DNA from: Natronorubrum halalkaliphilum
GTDB lineage: Archaea > Halobacteriota > Halobacteria > Halobacteriales > Natrialbaceae
Assembly (NCBI RefSeq): GCF_009834785.1
Contig: NZ_WUYX01000071.1
Coordinates: forward strand, 124,001-188,000
DNA: 64,000 nucleotides
Direction of reading: 5' to 3'
The position numbers and the translations under genes were made by a program. The notes under the pieces were generated by a model. That model had not been told where the DNA came from and did not search any database. It worked only from the letters and a program-made list of their open reading frames with translations. Of this stretch, positions 26,556 through 34,184 are shown one piece after another (position 1 is the first letter of the stretch; every line of letters begins with the position of its first letter).

Positions 26556-27953
26556 ATGACGCCGCCCAATATCGTCCTGGTCCACTGCCACGATCTGGGG
26601 AAGTTCATCGGATGCTATGGCGCGGCCGTCGAGACGCCGCGGATCGACGCCCTCGCCGCCGCCGGCGTTCGGTTCGACCGTCACTTCGTGACCGCACCGC
26701 AGTGTTCGCCGAGCCGAGCGAGTCTCATGACCGGCCGCCATCCCCACCAGAACGGGATGCTCGGGCTCGCCCACGGCAACTGGGAGGTCGGCCCGGAGGA
26801 ACGACTGCTCCCCGAGTTGCTGGCCGAAACCGGCTACGAGACCCACCTCTTCGGACTCCAACACATCACCGAGTACCCCGACCGCCTCGGCTACGATCGG
26901 ATCCACAGCGACGAGCCGCTGACCGCGGACGCACCGCCGTCGGTCCACGAGACGGCCCGCGCTCGAGACGTCGCCGACGACTTCGCGGAACTGCTCGCAA
27001 CGGGCGACCACGGCGATCCGTTCTTCGCCTCGATCGGCTTCTTCGAACTCCACCGCGTCGAGGAGAACGGCGGCTTCGGCTTCGAGGGGGAGCGCTACGG
27101 CGCACCCGACCCCGGCGAGGTCGAACCGCTCGAGTTCCTCCCCGACCGGCCCGGTATCCGGTCGGATATCGCCGAGATGCACGGGATGGTGGAAGCGATC
27201 GACGACGGTGTCGGAACGATTGTCGACGCGCTCGAGGACGCCGGACTCGCCGAGGACACCCTCGTGGTCTTCACGACCGAACACGGGCTGGCCATGCCCC
27301 GAGCAAAGGGGTGTTGCTTCGACGCCGGTATCGAGGGGACGCTCGTGCTGTCCCAGCCCGGCACCGTCGAGTCGGGGCGCGCGGTCGACGACCTCGTGAG
27401 CAACGTCGACGTCTTCGCGACGCTGCTCGATGCGGCCGACGCCCCGGTTCCCGGCGCTGACGCCGACGGTGGGCACATCGCCGGCCAGAGCTTCGCCCCG
27501 CTGCTGTTCGACGGCCGCGGCGGCGAGTACGAACCACGAGAGCGGCTCTTCGCCGGCATGACCTGGCACGACCGGTACAATCCGATCCGGGCGATTCGAA
27601 CGGATCGGTGGAAGTACATCCGAAACTTCTGGCACCTGCCCGCGGTCTACATGACGACGGATATCTACTGCAGCGACGCCGGCTGCGAGGTCCGCGAGGA
27701 GTACTACGGCGACCAGCGGGCCTACGAGGAACTGTACGACCTCGAGGCCGACCCGCTCGAACGGGACAATCTCGCGGCGGCGGACGATCCCGAGGATCCG
27801 GCCACCGTAGCCGTCCGCGACCGGCTTCGAGACGAGTTACTCGAGTGGATGGACGCGACCGGGGATCCACTGCTCGAGGGACCGGTCCTGCCGAACGACT
27901 GGGAGACGGTCCATCCGCGGCTGAGCGACGACCGCAAGGACACGTGGAACTGA
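26556..27953 (+). CDS. Sulfatase, formylglycine (Cys) type
   Basis: 465 aa from MTPPNIVLVHCHDLG; an in-frame start 17 codons earlier is less likely. It has the classic CxPSR nucleophile motif, APQCSPSRASLMTGRHPHQNG, in which the Cys would be converted to formylglycine, plus FTTEHGLAMPRAKGC (metal/active-site D or E-H region) and IRAIRTDRWKYIRNF. It hydrolyses sulfate esters; substrate unknown. It is transcribed divergently from the Thr-type sulfatase with ~160 bp between starts, suggesting joint regulation. No maturation enzyme (FGE or anSME) is in the window. Confidence 0.88.
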   Translation: MTPPNIVLVHCHDLGKFIGCYGAAVETPRIDALAAAGVRFDRHFVTAPQCSPSRASLMTGRHPHQNGMLGLAHGNWEVGPEERLLPELLAETGYETHLFGLQHITEYPDRLGYDRIHSDEPLTADAPPSVHETARARDVADDFAELLATGDHGDPFFASIGFFELHRVEENGGFGFEGERYGAPDPGEVEPLEFLPDRPGIRSDIAEMHGMVEAIDDGVGTIVDALEDAGLAEDTLVVFTTEHGLAMPRAKGCCFDAGIEGTLVLSQPGTVESGRAVDDLVSNVDVFATLLDAADAPVPGADADGGHIAGQSFAPLLFDGRGGEYEPRERLFAGMTWHDRYNPIRAIRTDRWKYIRNFWHLPAVYMTTDIYCSDAGCEVREEYYGDQRAYEELYDLEADPLERDNLAAADDPEDPATVAVRDRLRDELLEWMDATGDPLLEGPVLPNDWETVHPRLSDDRKDTWN

Positions 27954-28479
27954 CCCTGGCCGCGCGGTGAAACTCTCCGAACTCCGGTCTTCATACGTTC
28001 ACGCACGGACCCGACGCCGTCTGACCGCCGTCGTGAACCGAGGCAGCCGTCTGACCGACGTCGTGAACCGAGGCAGCCGTCTGACCGACGTCGTGAACCG
28101 AGGCAGCCGTCTGACCGACGTCGTGAGCCTGGGCAGCGTCAACGCCGACCGGATGCGATACCCGTTACTCGCGTCCGCGACCTCGAGGCCCGACACGACC
28201 GATTTCCGGCGGCGGGCGAGGCCCTTGGCTCGAGAAGCGTCCGCCCGCTCTCCAGCCTCGAGGCGTCGCGGTACCGGAACGTCGTCGGCGGGAAGGAGGC
28301 GAGTCGGGCCGTCGCGGCGGCTCGCGCTCAGTTTCGGAGGCCTTCGTAACCGGTTTCGGACGTTCTGTGGCCCATCGACGGCTCCCGTAAGTTCCGACAG
28401 ACGACAGATAACGCGACGCGAGTTTCCGCGGCGACGATAGAACTATGTGTAGGTATCGCATGGCACAAACTGCATCGAT
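27954..28479. other. 525-bp gap containing a 30-bp tandem repeat
   Basis: No convincing gene. An open frame across it reads as repeats of LTDVVNRGSR and then low-quality Arg-rich sequence, with no start signal. The tandem array occupies 28021-28140. The 3' part (28430-28479) should hold the promoter of the zinc-ribbon gene at 28480. Confidence 0.55.
28021..28140. repeat. 30-bp tandem repeat, about four units
   Basis: Units at 28021, 28051, 28081 and 28111 share CTGACCGACGTCGTGAACCG followed by AGGCAGCCGT. Units 2 and 3 are identical, unit 1 differs at one base, and unit 4 diverges in its second half. Each unit contains the palindrome CGACGTCG. The 30-bp period is a multiple of three, so a frame stays open through it by default. 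Confidence 0.9.
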
Positions 28480-28764
28480 ATGAAACCGTGCCACAACTGT
28501 CAGGCGGTCATCGACGAGTATCTCTTGGATAAACAACTCGAACCCCTGCGCGAACTCACAGTCGACGACTTCAACGTCTGCGTCGACTGCGCGACCATCG
28601 TTTCCGATGCGTGCGTTGCGTGTGGCGGCGCGGTCTACGTCCCCCGGAGCGTCAGCGAGACGCCCGATTACTGTCCGGCGTGTCGATCCCGGCAGATCGA
28701 ACGCACGGGCTGTGATCCCGGCTGGAATCTCGATACATCGCAGTCCGAACGGTCCGAAGTCTGA
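28480..28764 (+). CDS. Small zinc-ribbon protein
   Basis: 94 aa. Cysteine pairs are spaced as in tandem zinc knuckles: KPCHNCQAVID, FNVCVDCATIV, DACVACGGAVYVP and DYCPACRSRQI, plus one further Cys. The first ~30 residues between pairs are helical (LLDKQLEPLRELTVDD). Likely a nucleic-acid or protein-binding ribbon protein; no named family. No membrane segment. Confidence 0.7.
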   Translation: MKPCHNCQAVIDEYLLDKQLEPLRELTVDDFNVCVDCATIVSDACVACGGAVYVPRSVSETPDYCPACRSRQIERTGCDPGWNLDTSQSERSEV

Positions 28765-28908
28765 ACGGCCGGTCTCCCGTTCAGAAACGCTATCCGAACG
28801 CTGCCCGTCAGCACACGCCGGTTGCACGACCACCGTGCCACTTTAATCGGCGTGTCTCCGATTTTGAACGAGCAGTGACGTCAGTCGCGTGCCTCTCACC
28901 GCCGGCGA

Positions 28909-29019
28909 TCAGTCGGTCACTTCCGACTCGGATCGCTCGAGATGTCCCTCGAGTGCCAGCGAGATGGCTACCGCGTCGTCCCAGCCGGAATCCGTATGGA
29001 GCAGCGCGGGGCGACTCAC
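28909..29019 (-). pseudogene. Possible N-terminal remnant of a nucleoside hydrolase
   Basis: A 36-codon frame starting at a GTG reads RPALLHTDSGWDDAVAISLA and ends at TGA. The T-D-x-G-x-D-D-A motif at its N-terminus is the calcium-binding start of inosine-uridine nucleoside hydrolases (usually DTDPGxDDA). The rest of the ~310 aa enzyme is absent on either strand nearby. It is either a degraded fragment or a chance match. Confidence 0.35.
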
Positions 29020-29104
29020 GGGTGGCTCCTCGAGGGCTTTCGGCCACAAAACGTCGGGTAGTCCATGACCGCGATCGGTTCGGCGACCGTCACGGTCCCA
29101 CCAA

Positions 29105-29112
29105 CTCTTAAC
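29105..29112 (+). promoter_or_regulatory. TATA-like box for the AhpD-like gene
   Basis: CTCTTAAC, 29 nt before the ATG at 29141. It favours that ATG over the GTG at 29123, which would lie too close to the box. Confidence 0.4.
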
Positions 29113-29140
29113 GCCGTTCGGAGTGACGGAGCAAACGGAC

Positions 29141-29494
29141 ATGACGGACGATATCGACGCCGTCGACGATCCCGAAGAAGAACTGCCGTCGACCGCCGGC
29201 GAGTTCGCCGAGTCACATCCCGAAGTCTGGGAGCAGTACGCCGATCTTGGCGCGGCCTGTGCCGACGCGGGCCCCATCGACGACGACTCGAAGCGGCTCG
29301 TTAAACTGGGGCTGGCCGTCGCCGCTCAGTCCGAGGGCGCCGTCCACTCCCACGTTCGTCGCGGCCTCGAGGAGGGCCACGACCCGGCGGCGCTCGAACA
29401 GGTCGCGATCCTCTCGATTCCGACGATCGGCTTCCCGCAGGCGATGGCCGCACGGAGTTGGATTACTGACGTCACCGACGAGGAAGCCGAGTGA
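29141..29494 (+). CDS. Carboxymuconolactone decarboxylase (AhpD-like) family protein
   Basis: 117 aa all-helical protein. The core KRLVKLGLAVAAQSEGAVHS then HVRRGLEEGHDPAALEQVAI and PTIGFPQAMAA fits the CMD/AhpD fold. The peroxidase C-x-x-C of AhpD is absent: the site reads EGAVHSH, keeping only the trailing His. So it is not an AhpD-type alkylhydroperoxidase; it resembles cysteine-less CMD proteins of unknown chemistry. It is 100 bp upstream of truA in the same direction. Confidence 0.8.
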   Translation: MTDDIDAVDDPEEELPSTAGEFAESHPEVWEQYADLGAACADAGPIDDDSKRLVKLGLAVAAQSEGAVHSHVRRGLEEGHDPAALEQVAILSIPTIGFPQAMAARSWITDVTDEEAE

Positions 29495-29593
29495 CCGTCC
29501 CGGACGCGGTATCGTCGTGACGCCGACCGGCATCACGGTCGGTACCGGTACCGTTCGACGCATCTAACTCGCTCGCCGCGTTCGGTCCAGCCA

Positions 29594-30439
29594 ATGGCAC
29601 AGCGCGCGTTCCGGATCGCCTACGACGGCACCGGCTACCACGGCTTTCAGCGCCAGCCCGACGTTTCCACCGTCGAAGACGCGGTTTTCGACGCGCTGCG
29701 CGCACTCGAGGTGCTCGCACCCGAAACCGACAAACCCGCCGCCTACGCCGCCGCCGGCCGAACCGACGCCGGCGTCTCCGCGCTGGCCCAGACGGTCGCG
29801 TTCGACGCGCCGGCGTGGCTCACGCCGCGGGCGTTCAACGCCGACCTCCCGGCCGACATCCGCGCGTGGGCGGCCGCCGACGCCCCCGAATCGTTCCACG
29901 CGACCCACGACGCGACTCGCCGGGAGTACACGTATCACCTGTACGCGCCGTCCGTCGCCGACTCGAGCGGTTCTGGTGGCGAACACGCCGTCGACGACGA
30001 CCGCTTTCGCGCCGCCTGCAAAGCGCTTTCGGGAACCCGCGACTTCCACAACCTCACGCCGGACGACCACAACACCGAACGCTCGCCGACACTCGAGGCG
30101 ACTCGCGACGGCGACTATCTCGTCGTCCGCGTCACCGCGGACGGCTTCGCTCGCGAACTGGTTCGCCGACTCGTCTCGCTCGCCCGCGCCGTCGGTACCG
30201 GCGAGGGCTCGCGTTCGAAGATCGATCGCGCGTTCGAGGCCGAGCCGTTGCCCGGCCACGAGGGAATTGCGCCCGCGCCGCCCGAACCGCTCGTACTGAC
30301 CGCCGTAGAGTATCCGAGCCTCGAGTTCGAGACGGACGAGTCGGCGGCCGAGACCGCGCGATCGATCTTCGAGCGCTACCGTAGAGACCGGCAGACGGGT
30401 GCGCGAGTCGCGAGCCAGTTGGCCGACGGTCTCGAGTGA
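29594..30439 (+). CDS. truA: tRNA pseudouridine synthase A
   Basis: 281 aa. TruA signatures: FRIAYDGTGYHGFQRQPD at the start, the catalytic Asp in AAAGRTDAGVSALAQTVAFD, and RREYTYHLYAPSV, then FARELVRRLVSLARAVGTG. It converts uridines 38-40 of the tRNA anticodon arm to pseudouridine. Length is normal for archaeal TruA. It ends ~80 bp before the small membrane protein at 30520. Confidence 0.93.
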   Translation: MAQRAFRIAYDGTGYHGFQRQPDVSTVEDAVFDALRALEVLAPETDKPAAYAAAGRTDAGVSALAQTVAFDAPAWLTPRAFNADLPADIRAWAAADAPESFHATHDATRREYTYHLYAPSVADSSGSGGEHAVDDDRFRAACKALSGTRDFHNLTPDDHNTERSPTLEATRDGDYLVVRVTADGFARELVRRLVSLARAVGTGEGSRSKIDRAFEAEPLPGHEGIAPAPPEPLVLTAVEYPSLEFETDESAAETARSIFERYRRDRQTGARVASQLADGLE

Positions 30440-30519
30440 CGTCTGTTGGCCGACGGTCTCGAGCGATCGATCGATTGCGTTGGGAGTCCTTTTTACGGCC
30501 GGGCGCGACACCTCGGAGC

Positions 30520-30762
30520 ATGGAACTGTCGCCTGAAGAGTACGGTGCCTACTGGCGGGCCTCGATCTTCGTCGCAGCGGGCGTCCTCATCGTCTCCCTC
30601 GGCTATCGTGTCACGTCACCGTTGCTCTCGCATCCGAACGCCGGAGCGATCGGACTCGGGATCTTTCTGCTCGTCGCGGTCGTCTTCGCGGGCACGTTCG
30701 TCGCGATGCTCGGCATCGCTCGCACCGTTCGGACGGCCGTCGACGCCGAGATGCGCGGTTGA
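30520..30762 (+). CDS. Small two-helix membrane protein
   Basis: 80 aa from MELSPEEYGAYWRA; a T-rich box (CTTTTTACGG) ~28 nt upstream supports this start. Hydrophobic segments at about residues 15-33 and 45-70. Its TGA stop coincides with the left end of repeat R2 copy 2 (GGTTGATACTGG), so insertion of that element may have set or preserved the stop. No family recognised. Confidence 0.6.
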   Translation: MELSPEEYGAYWRASIFVAAGVLIVSLGYRVTSPLLSHPNAGAIGLGIFLLVAVVFAGTFVAMLGIARTVRTAVDAEMRG

Positions 30763-30874
30763 TACTGGCAGACGAAAGTCAATACGAAGTCTGTCGCGAA
30801 TTCGCGGCCGTCCTCGGGGATGACGGCCGCAGTAGCGCGACCGATCTTCGAATAGTTCTGGCCGGCAGTATGAG
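30761..30874 (+). repeat. Palindromic dispersed repeat R2, copy 2
   Basis: 114 bp, matches 24761-24874. Ends are GATACTGGCAGAC on the left and GCCGGCAGTATGAG on the right, which are imperfect inverted repeats; the similarity between arms continues to the centre (CTCGGGGAT). Left end overlaps the TGA of the gene at 30520; the right end lies just before the NifU-like gene. Confidence 0.88.
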
Positions 30875-30920
30875 TCGGGTTACCGACCCGCAGTCTGCGC
30901 TCTACCGGTTCGTGAACAGA

Positions 30921-30927
30921 GATATAC
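30921..30927 (+). promoter_or_regulatory. TATA box for the NifU-like gene
   Basis: GATATAC, about 24 nt before the ATG at 30951. It lies outside repeat R2, so the gene keeps its own promoter. Confidence 0.55.
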
Positions 30928-30950
30928 CCCTCGAGTCCCTTGGCTTACCT

Positions 30951-31271
30951 ATGAGCGAATCCGCCCCAGAGCAGTCCCCCGAGGACGAAATTCGAGAAGC
31001 AGTGTCCCTGTTCCTCCAGCGGAACTTCCCCCAGATTCAGGCCCACGGCGGCGACTCGTCGATCACCGAGGTCGATCTAGACGAGGGCCGCATCTCGATC
31101 AACCTGAGCGGTGCCTGTAGCGGGTGTGGCATCAGCCCGATGACGACCCAGGCGATTCAGCGACGGCTCCCGAACGAGGTCGACGCGATCGATCACGTCT
31201 CGGTCAGCACCGGTTTCGACGGCCTCTCGGAGGGGACGTCTCGCGATATCTCGGACGACGTTCCCTTCTGA
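30951..31271 (+). CDS. NifU C-terminal-domain (Nfu-type) Fe-S scaffold protein
   Basis: 106 aa. It consists of the Nfu domain: EIREAVSLFLQRNFPQIQAH, GGDSSITEVDLDEGRI and the cluster-binding CSGCGISPMTTQAIQ (C-x-x-C). Nfu proteins hold and deliver [4Fe-4S] clusters to enzymes such as aconitase. The frame is open upstream through R2, but the TATA box and ATG at 30951 define the start. It is convergent with the PAS kinase gene (12 bp between stops). Confidence 0.88.
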   Translation: MSESAPEQSPEDEIREAVSLFLQRNFPQIQAHGGDSSITEVDLDEGRISINLSGACSGCGISPMTTQAIQRRLPNEVDAIDHVSVSTGFDGLSEGTSRDISDDVPF

Positions 31272-31283
31272 GCGCCACAGCGG

Positions 31284-33983
31284 CTACGCACTCCCGTCGT
31301 GATCGGCCGCCGGCAGCGTCACCGAAAACGTCGCTCCCTCACCGGGCTCGGAGTCGACCCAGATTTCGCCGCCGTGACGTTCGACGATTCGACGACAGAG
31401 TGCGAGCCCGATTCCGGTTCCGCTGTATTCCTCCCGGCTGTGGAGCCGCTGGAAGACCTCGAAGATCCGCTCGCTCTCGTCGGGCTCGAGACCGATCCCC
31501 TCGTCGCTGACCGACACGATCCACTCTCTGCCGTTCCGTTCGGCCGAGACGTGAACGCGCGGCGTTCCGTCGCTGTATTCGATCCCGTTCGAGAGCAGGT
31601 TCTGGAACACCTGTCGAAGCTGGCTCGCGTCGCCGTTGACCGTCGGCAGTGGCTCGGTCGTGATCTCGGCTTCGGTTTCGACGATTTTCACCTCGAGATC
31701 CGCCAGAACGTCCTCGAGCACGCTGTTCAGGTCGACTGGTTCGAACGGATCGCCCCGCGTTTCGACGCGGGAGTACTCGAGGAGTCCCTCGATCATCGCC
31801 CGCATTCGCTCGGCCCCATCGACGGCGTACGCGAGGAACTCCTCGCCGTCGTCGTCCAACTGATCGCCGTAGCGGCGATCGATCAACTGGAGGTAGCTCG
31901 AGACCATCCGCAACGGCTCCTGGAGGTCGTGGCTGGCGGCGTACGCGAACTGTTCGAGCCGCTCGGTCTCGGCCTGTAGCTCGTCGATGTACTCCCGGCG
32001 TTCGAAGTAAAACTTGACCAGGGTCGCGAGCGTTTCGATCAGTTCGTGCTCTTCCTCGAGGAACGGGCCCGTCTCCGTCTCGGTAGCGTCCGCGAGGAAG
32101 ACGACGTCGATCGTGACCGGCGCACCGTTTGCCGTTCTGGTGTGTGCCGTGATGTTCCGATCAATGGGTTCGTAGCCGTCGGTGACTGCCTCGTGGTTAC
32201 CGACCGAGACCCGCGCGGCGGTGCGCTCCGCGTATCGAAACGAGTCCGTGAGGTTATCCACGAACGCCTCCAGTAACTCGTCGACCGGTTGATCGCCGCT
32301 TTCGAGCAAGTTCGTTGCGAGCCGAACGGCGGCGAGTTCCTTTTCGCGCTCCTCGAGCGCTCGTTTTCGCCGTTCGGCGAGCTCTTTCAGATCGGTGATA
32401 TCGGTCGCGGTCGCGACGACCTGTTCCGGCGCTCCCCGCTCGTCGGTAATCGGCGTGGCGTTTACGGAAAGCCACGTCCGCTCTCCGGACGGCGGATCGA
32501 TCAGAATTTCCCGATCGTACAGCGGGTTTCCCGTCTCGAAGACGCGGCTGGTGGGCCGGTCTTCGACCGGAATCAGATCTCCGTTCGAATCGAACATCTC
32601 TCGGTCTCCCGTCGTGTACGGCGAAATGTCGCCCGACGGAACGTCGAGCAGTTTCGCCATCCGATCGTTGACTCGGCTGGTCGAGCCGTCCGGATTCACG
32701 ACGGCGATACCGACCGGACTGGTCTCCAGGATCTGTTCGGTCAGGTTCCGTTCGCGTCGCAGCTCCCGTTCGTGCTCTCGCTGCTCGGTCATGTCCCGCG
32801 ACACCTTCGCGAACCCCTGTAGCTCACCCTCGTTTCGAATAGCGGTAATCGTCACGTTGGCCCAGAACTGCGATCCGTCCGCCCGGACGCGCCACCCTTC
32901 GTCCTCGATTGCACCCTGGGTTCTCGCCTGCGTGAGATTGTGTTCGGGCACGCCGTTTTCCCGGGCGTCGTCGGTGTAGAACACCGAAAAGTGCTCGCCG
33001 AGAATCCGTTCCGAATCGTACCCTTTGATCCGTTCGGCACCTTCGTTCCAGCTGACGACGTGCCCGTCGGGATCGAGCATGAAAATTGCATACTCCTCGA
33101 CCGCATTGACTAACGACTGAATCCGTTGTTCGCTCTCGAGTTGGGCTTGCTCCGACAGTTTCCGGTCCGTGATGTCGTAGTACAGTTCGACGCGACCGCC
33201 GGCGTACCGTCCGGATTCGATCGGCTTGCTCCGGTGCTCGAGCCAGCGTTCCTCGCGCCCCTCGCCGGATGTGATCCGACACTCGAACTGTTCGACGTAG
33301 GTGTTGTCGTCGTAGGTCGCCACCACCGTCTCCGCAAACGCCTCTGGGTCGGCAAATCGGTCCTGAATCGTTTCTTCGATGACCGTCTGCTTGTCCCGGC
33401 CGACGATTTCGCTCCGATCCACGCCGAAGTACCGTTCGATGGTCTCGTCGATCCAGGCGACGTCGAACGTTTCGTCGAGAACGAACACGCCGACGTCGGC
33501 CTCGTCGATGACGGACGTGATCGATTCGTACGTCTCCCAGACCGATGCGAGCTGCTCGTGCCGCCGGTCGCGACCGTCGATGGTGCGAACGACGCCGACG
33601 GTTCCCACGAACTCGTCGTCGGCCACGAGCAGGCTAAACTGCAACTCGCAGGGAACGCGCTCGCCGTCGACGGTCTCGATCGCCAAATCGTACGTCGCGT
33701 CGCCGTCCGCGTCGCTCTCGAGTCGGGTTCGGATGCGGCGCTCGAGACGGTCGCAATCCGCGTCGCTGACGACGACGGAAACGTGCGCACCGAGGAGCGT
33801 CTCCCGGTCGTACCCTGTCAACTCGAGGATCACGTCGTTGACCGCGACGAAGCACCCGTCAGTGTCGAGCTGGTAGACGCCGTCTTCGAGGGTTTCGACG
33901 AGCGTCCGGTACCGACGATGCACCACCTCATCGCCGTCGTCCGCCTGAGAGTTCGACCCTTTTGCGTCCCCCAGATCACTCAT
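31284..33983 (-). CDS. Multi-PAS sensor histidine kinase
   Basis: 899 aa from MSDLGDAKGSNSQADD; a possible longer start at 34025 lies in repeat R1. Order: PAS ~25-140 (LETLEDGVYQLDTDG region), PAS ~150-270, PAS ~285-400 (AEEYAIFMLDPDG-like), PAS ~415-530, a GAF-like segment ~550-650, HisKA ~660-725 with the phosphoacceptor His in ASHDLQEPLRMVSSYL, and HATPase ~765-890 (N box FQNLLSNGIEYSDG, G1 VSDEGIGLEPDESERIF, G2 YSGTGIGLALCRRIVERHGG). No membrane helices, so a cytosolic sensor, probably redox or light/energy taxis. No receiver partner is adjacent. A TTTAAC box ~30 nt upstream of 33983 supports that start. Confidence 0.9.
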   Translation of the reverse strand: MSDLGDAKGSNSQADDGDEVVHRRYRTLVETLEDGVYQLDTDGCFVAVNDVILELTGYDRETLLGAHVSVVVSDADCDRLERRIRTRLESDADGDATYDLAIETVDGERVPCELQFSLLVADDEFVGTVGVVRTIDGRDRRHEQLASVWETYESITSVIDEADVGVFVLDETFDVAWIDETIERYFGVDRSEIVGRDKQTVIEETIQDRFADPEAFAETVVATYDDNTYVEQFECRITSGEGREERWLEHRSKPIESGRYAGGRVELYYDITDRKLSEQAQLESEQRIQSLVNAVEEYAIFMLDPDGHVVSWNEGAERIKGYDSERILGEHFSVFYTDDARENGVPEHNLTQARTQGAIEDEGWRVRADGSQFWANVTITAIRNEGELQGFAKVSRDMTEQREHERELRRERNLTEQILETSPVGIAVVNPDGSTSRVNDRMAKLLDVPSGDISPYTTGDREMFDSNGDLIPVEDRPTSRVFETGNPLYDREILIDPPSGERTWLSVNATPITDERGAPEQVVATATDITDLKELAERRKRALEEREKELAAVRLATNLLESGDQPVDELLEAFVDNLTDSFRYAERTAARVSVGNHEAVTDGYEPIDRNITAHTRTANGAPVTIDVVFLADATETETGPFLEEEHELIETLATLVKFYFERREYIDELQAETERLEQFAYAASHDLQEPLRMVSSYLQLIDRRYGDQLDDDGEEFLAYAVDGAERMRAMIEGLLEYSRVETRGDPFEPVDLNSVLEDVLADLEVKIVETEAEITTEPLPTVNGDASQLRQVFQNLLSNGIEYSDGTPRVHVSAERNGREWIVSVSDEGIGLEPDESERIFEVFQRLHSREEYSGTGIGLALCRRIVERHGGEIWVDSEPGEGATFSVTLPAADHDGSA

Positions 33984-34020
33984 TGGGTATCCAAGTCCGC
34001 AATCGCAGTTAAACCCTTGT

Positions 34021-34108
34021 CTCATACGGATTGCTGTAACTAGTTACCGCCGATCACCAGGGGCGGGGTCGATGATCGGCGGTCATTGACTACAGTAAAC
34101 CGTATCAG
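34021..34108 (-). repeat. Palindromic dispersed repeat R1, copy B
   Basis: 88 bp, with arms GTAACTAGTTACCGCCGATC and GATCGGCGGTCATTGACTAC flanking a short centre. Its right end (CCGTATGAGACAAGG on the minus strand) lies ~40 bp upstream of the kinase start and supplies an in-frame ATG. It is an inverted partner to copy C; together they bracket pepF and the M28 peptidase. Confidence 0.9.
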
Positions 34109-34184
34109 TCATCCCGGATCCGCTCTTGCGCAACACTCGTGTCGCACGTCAAAATAGGACAGTACCGACTCAAGCGCCGCTGCC

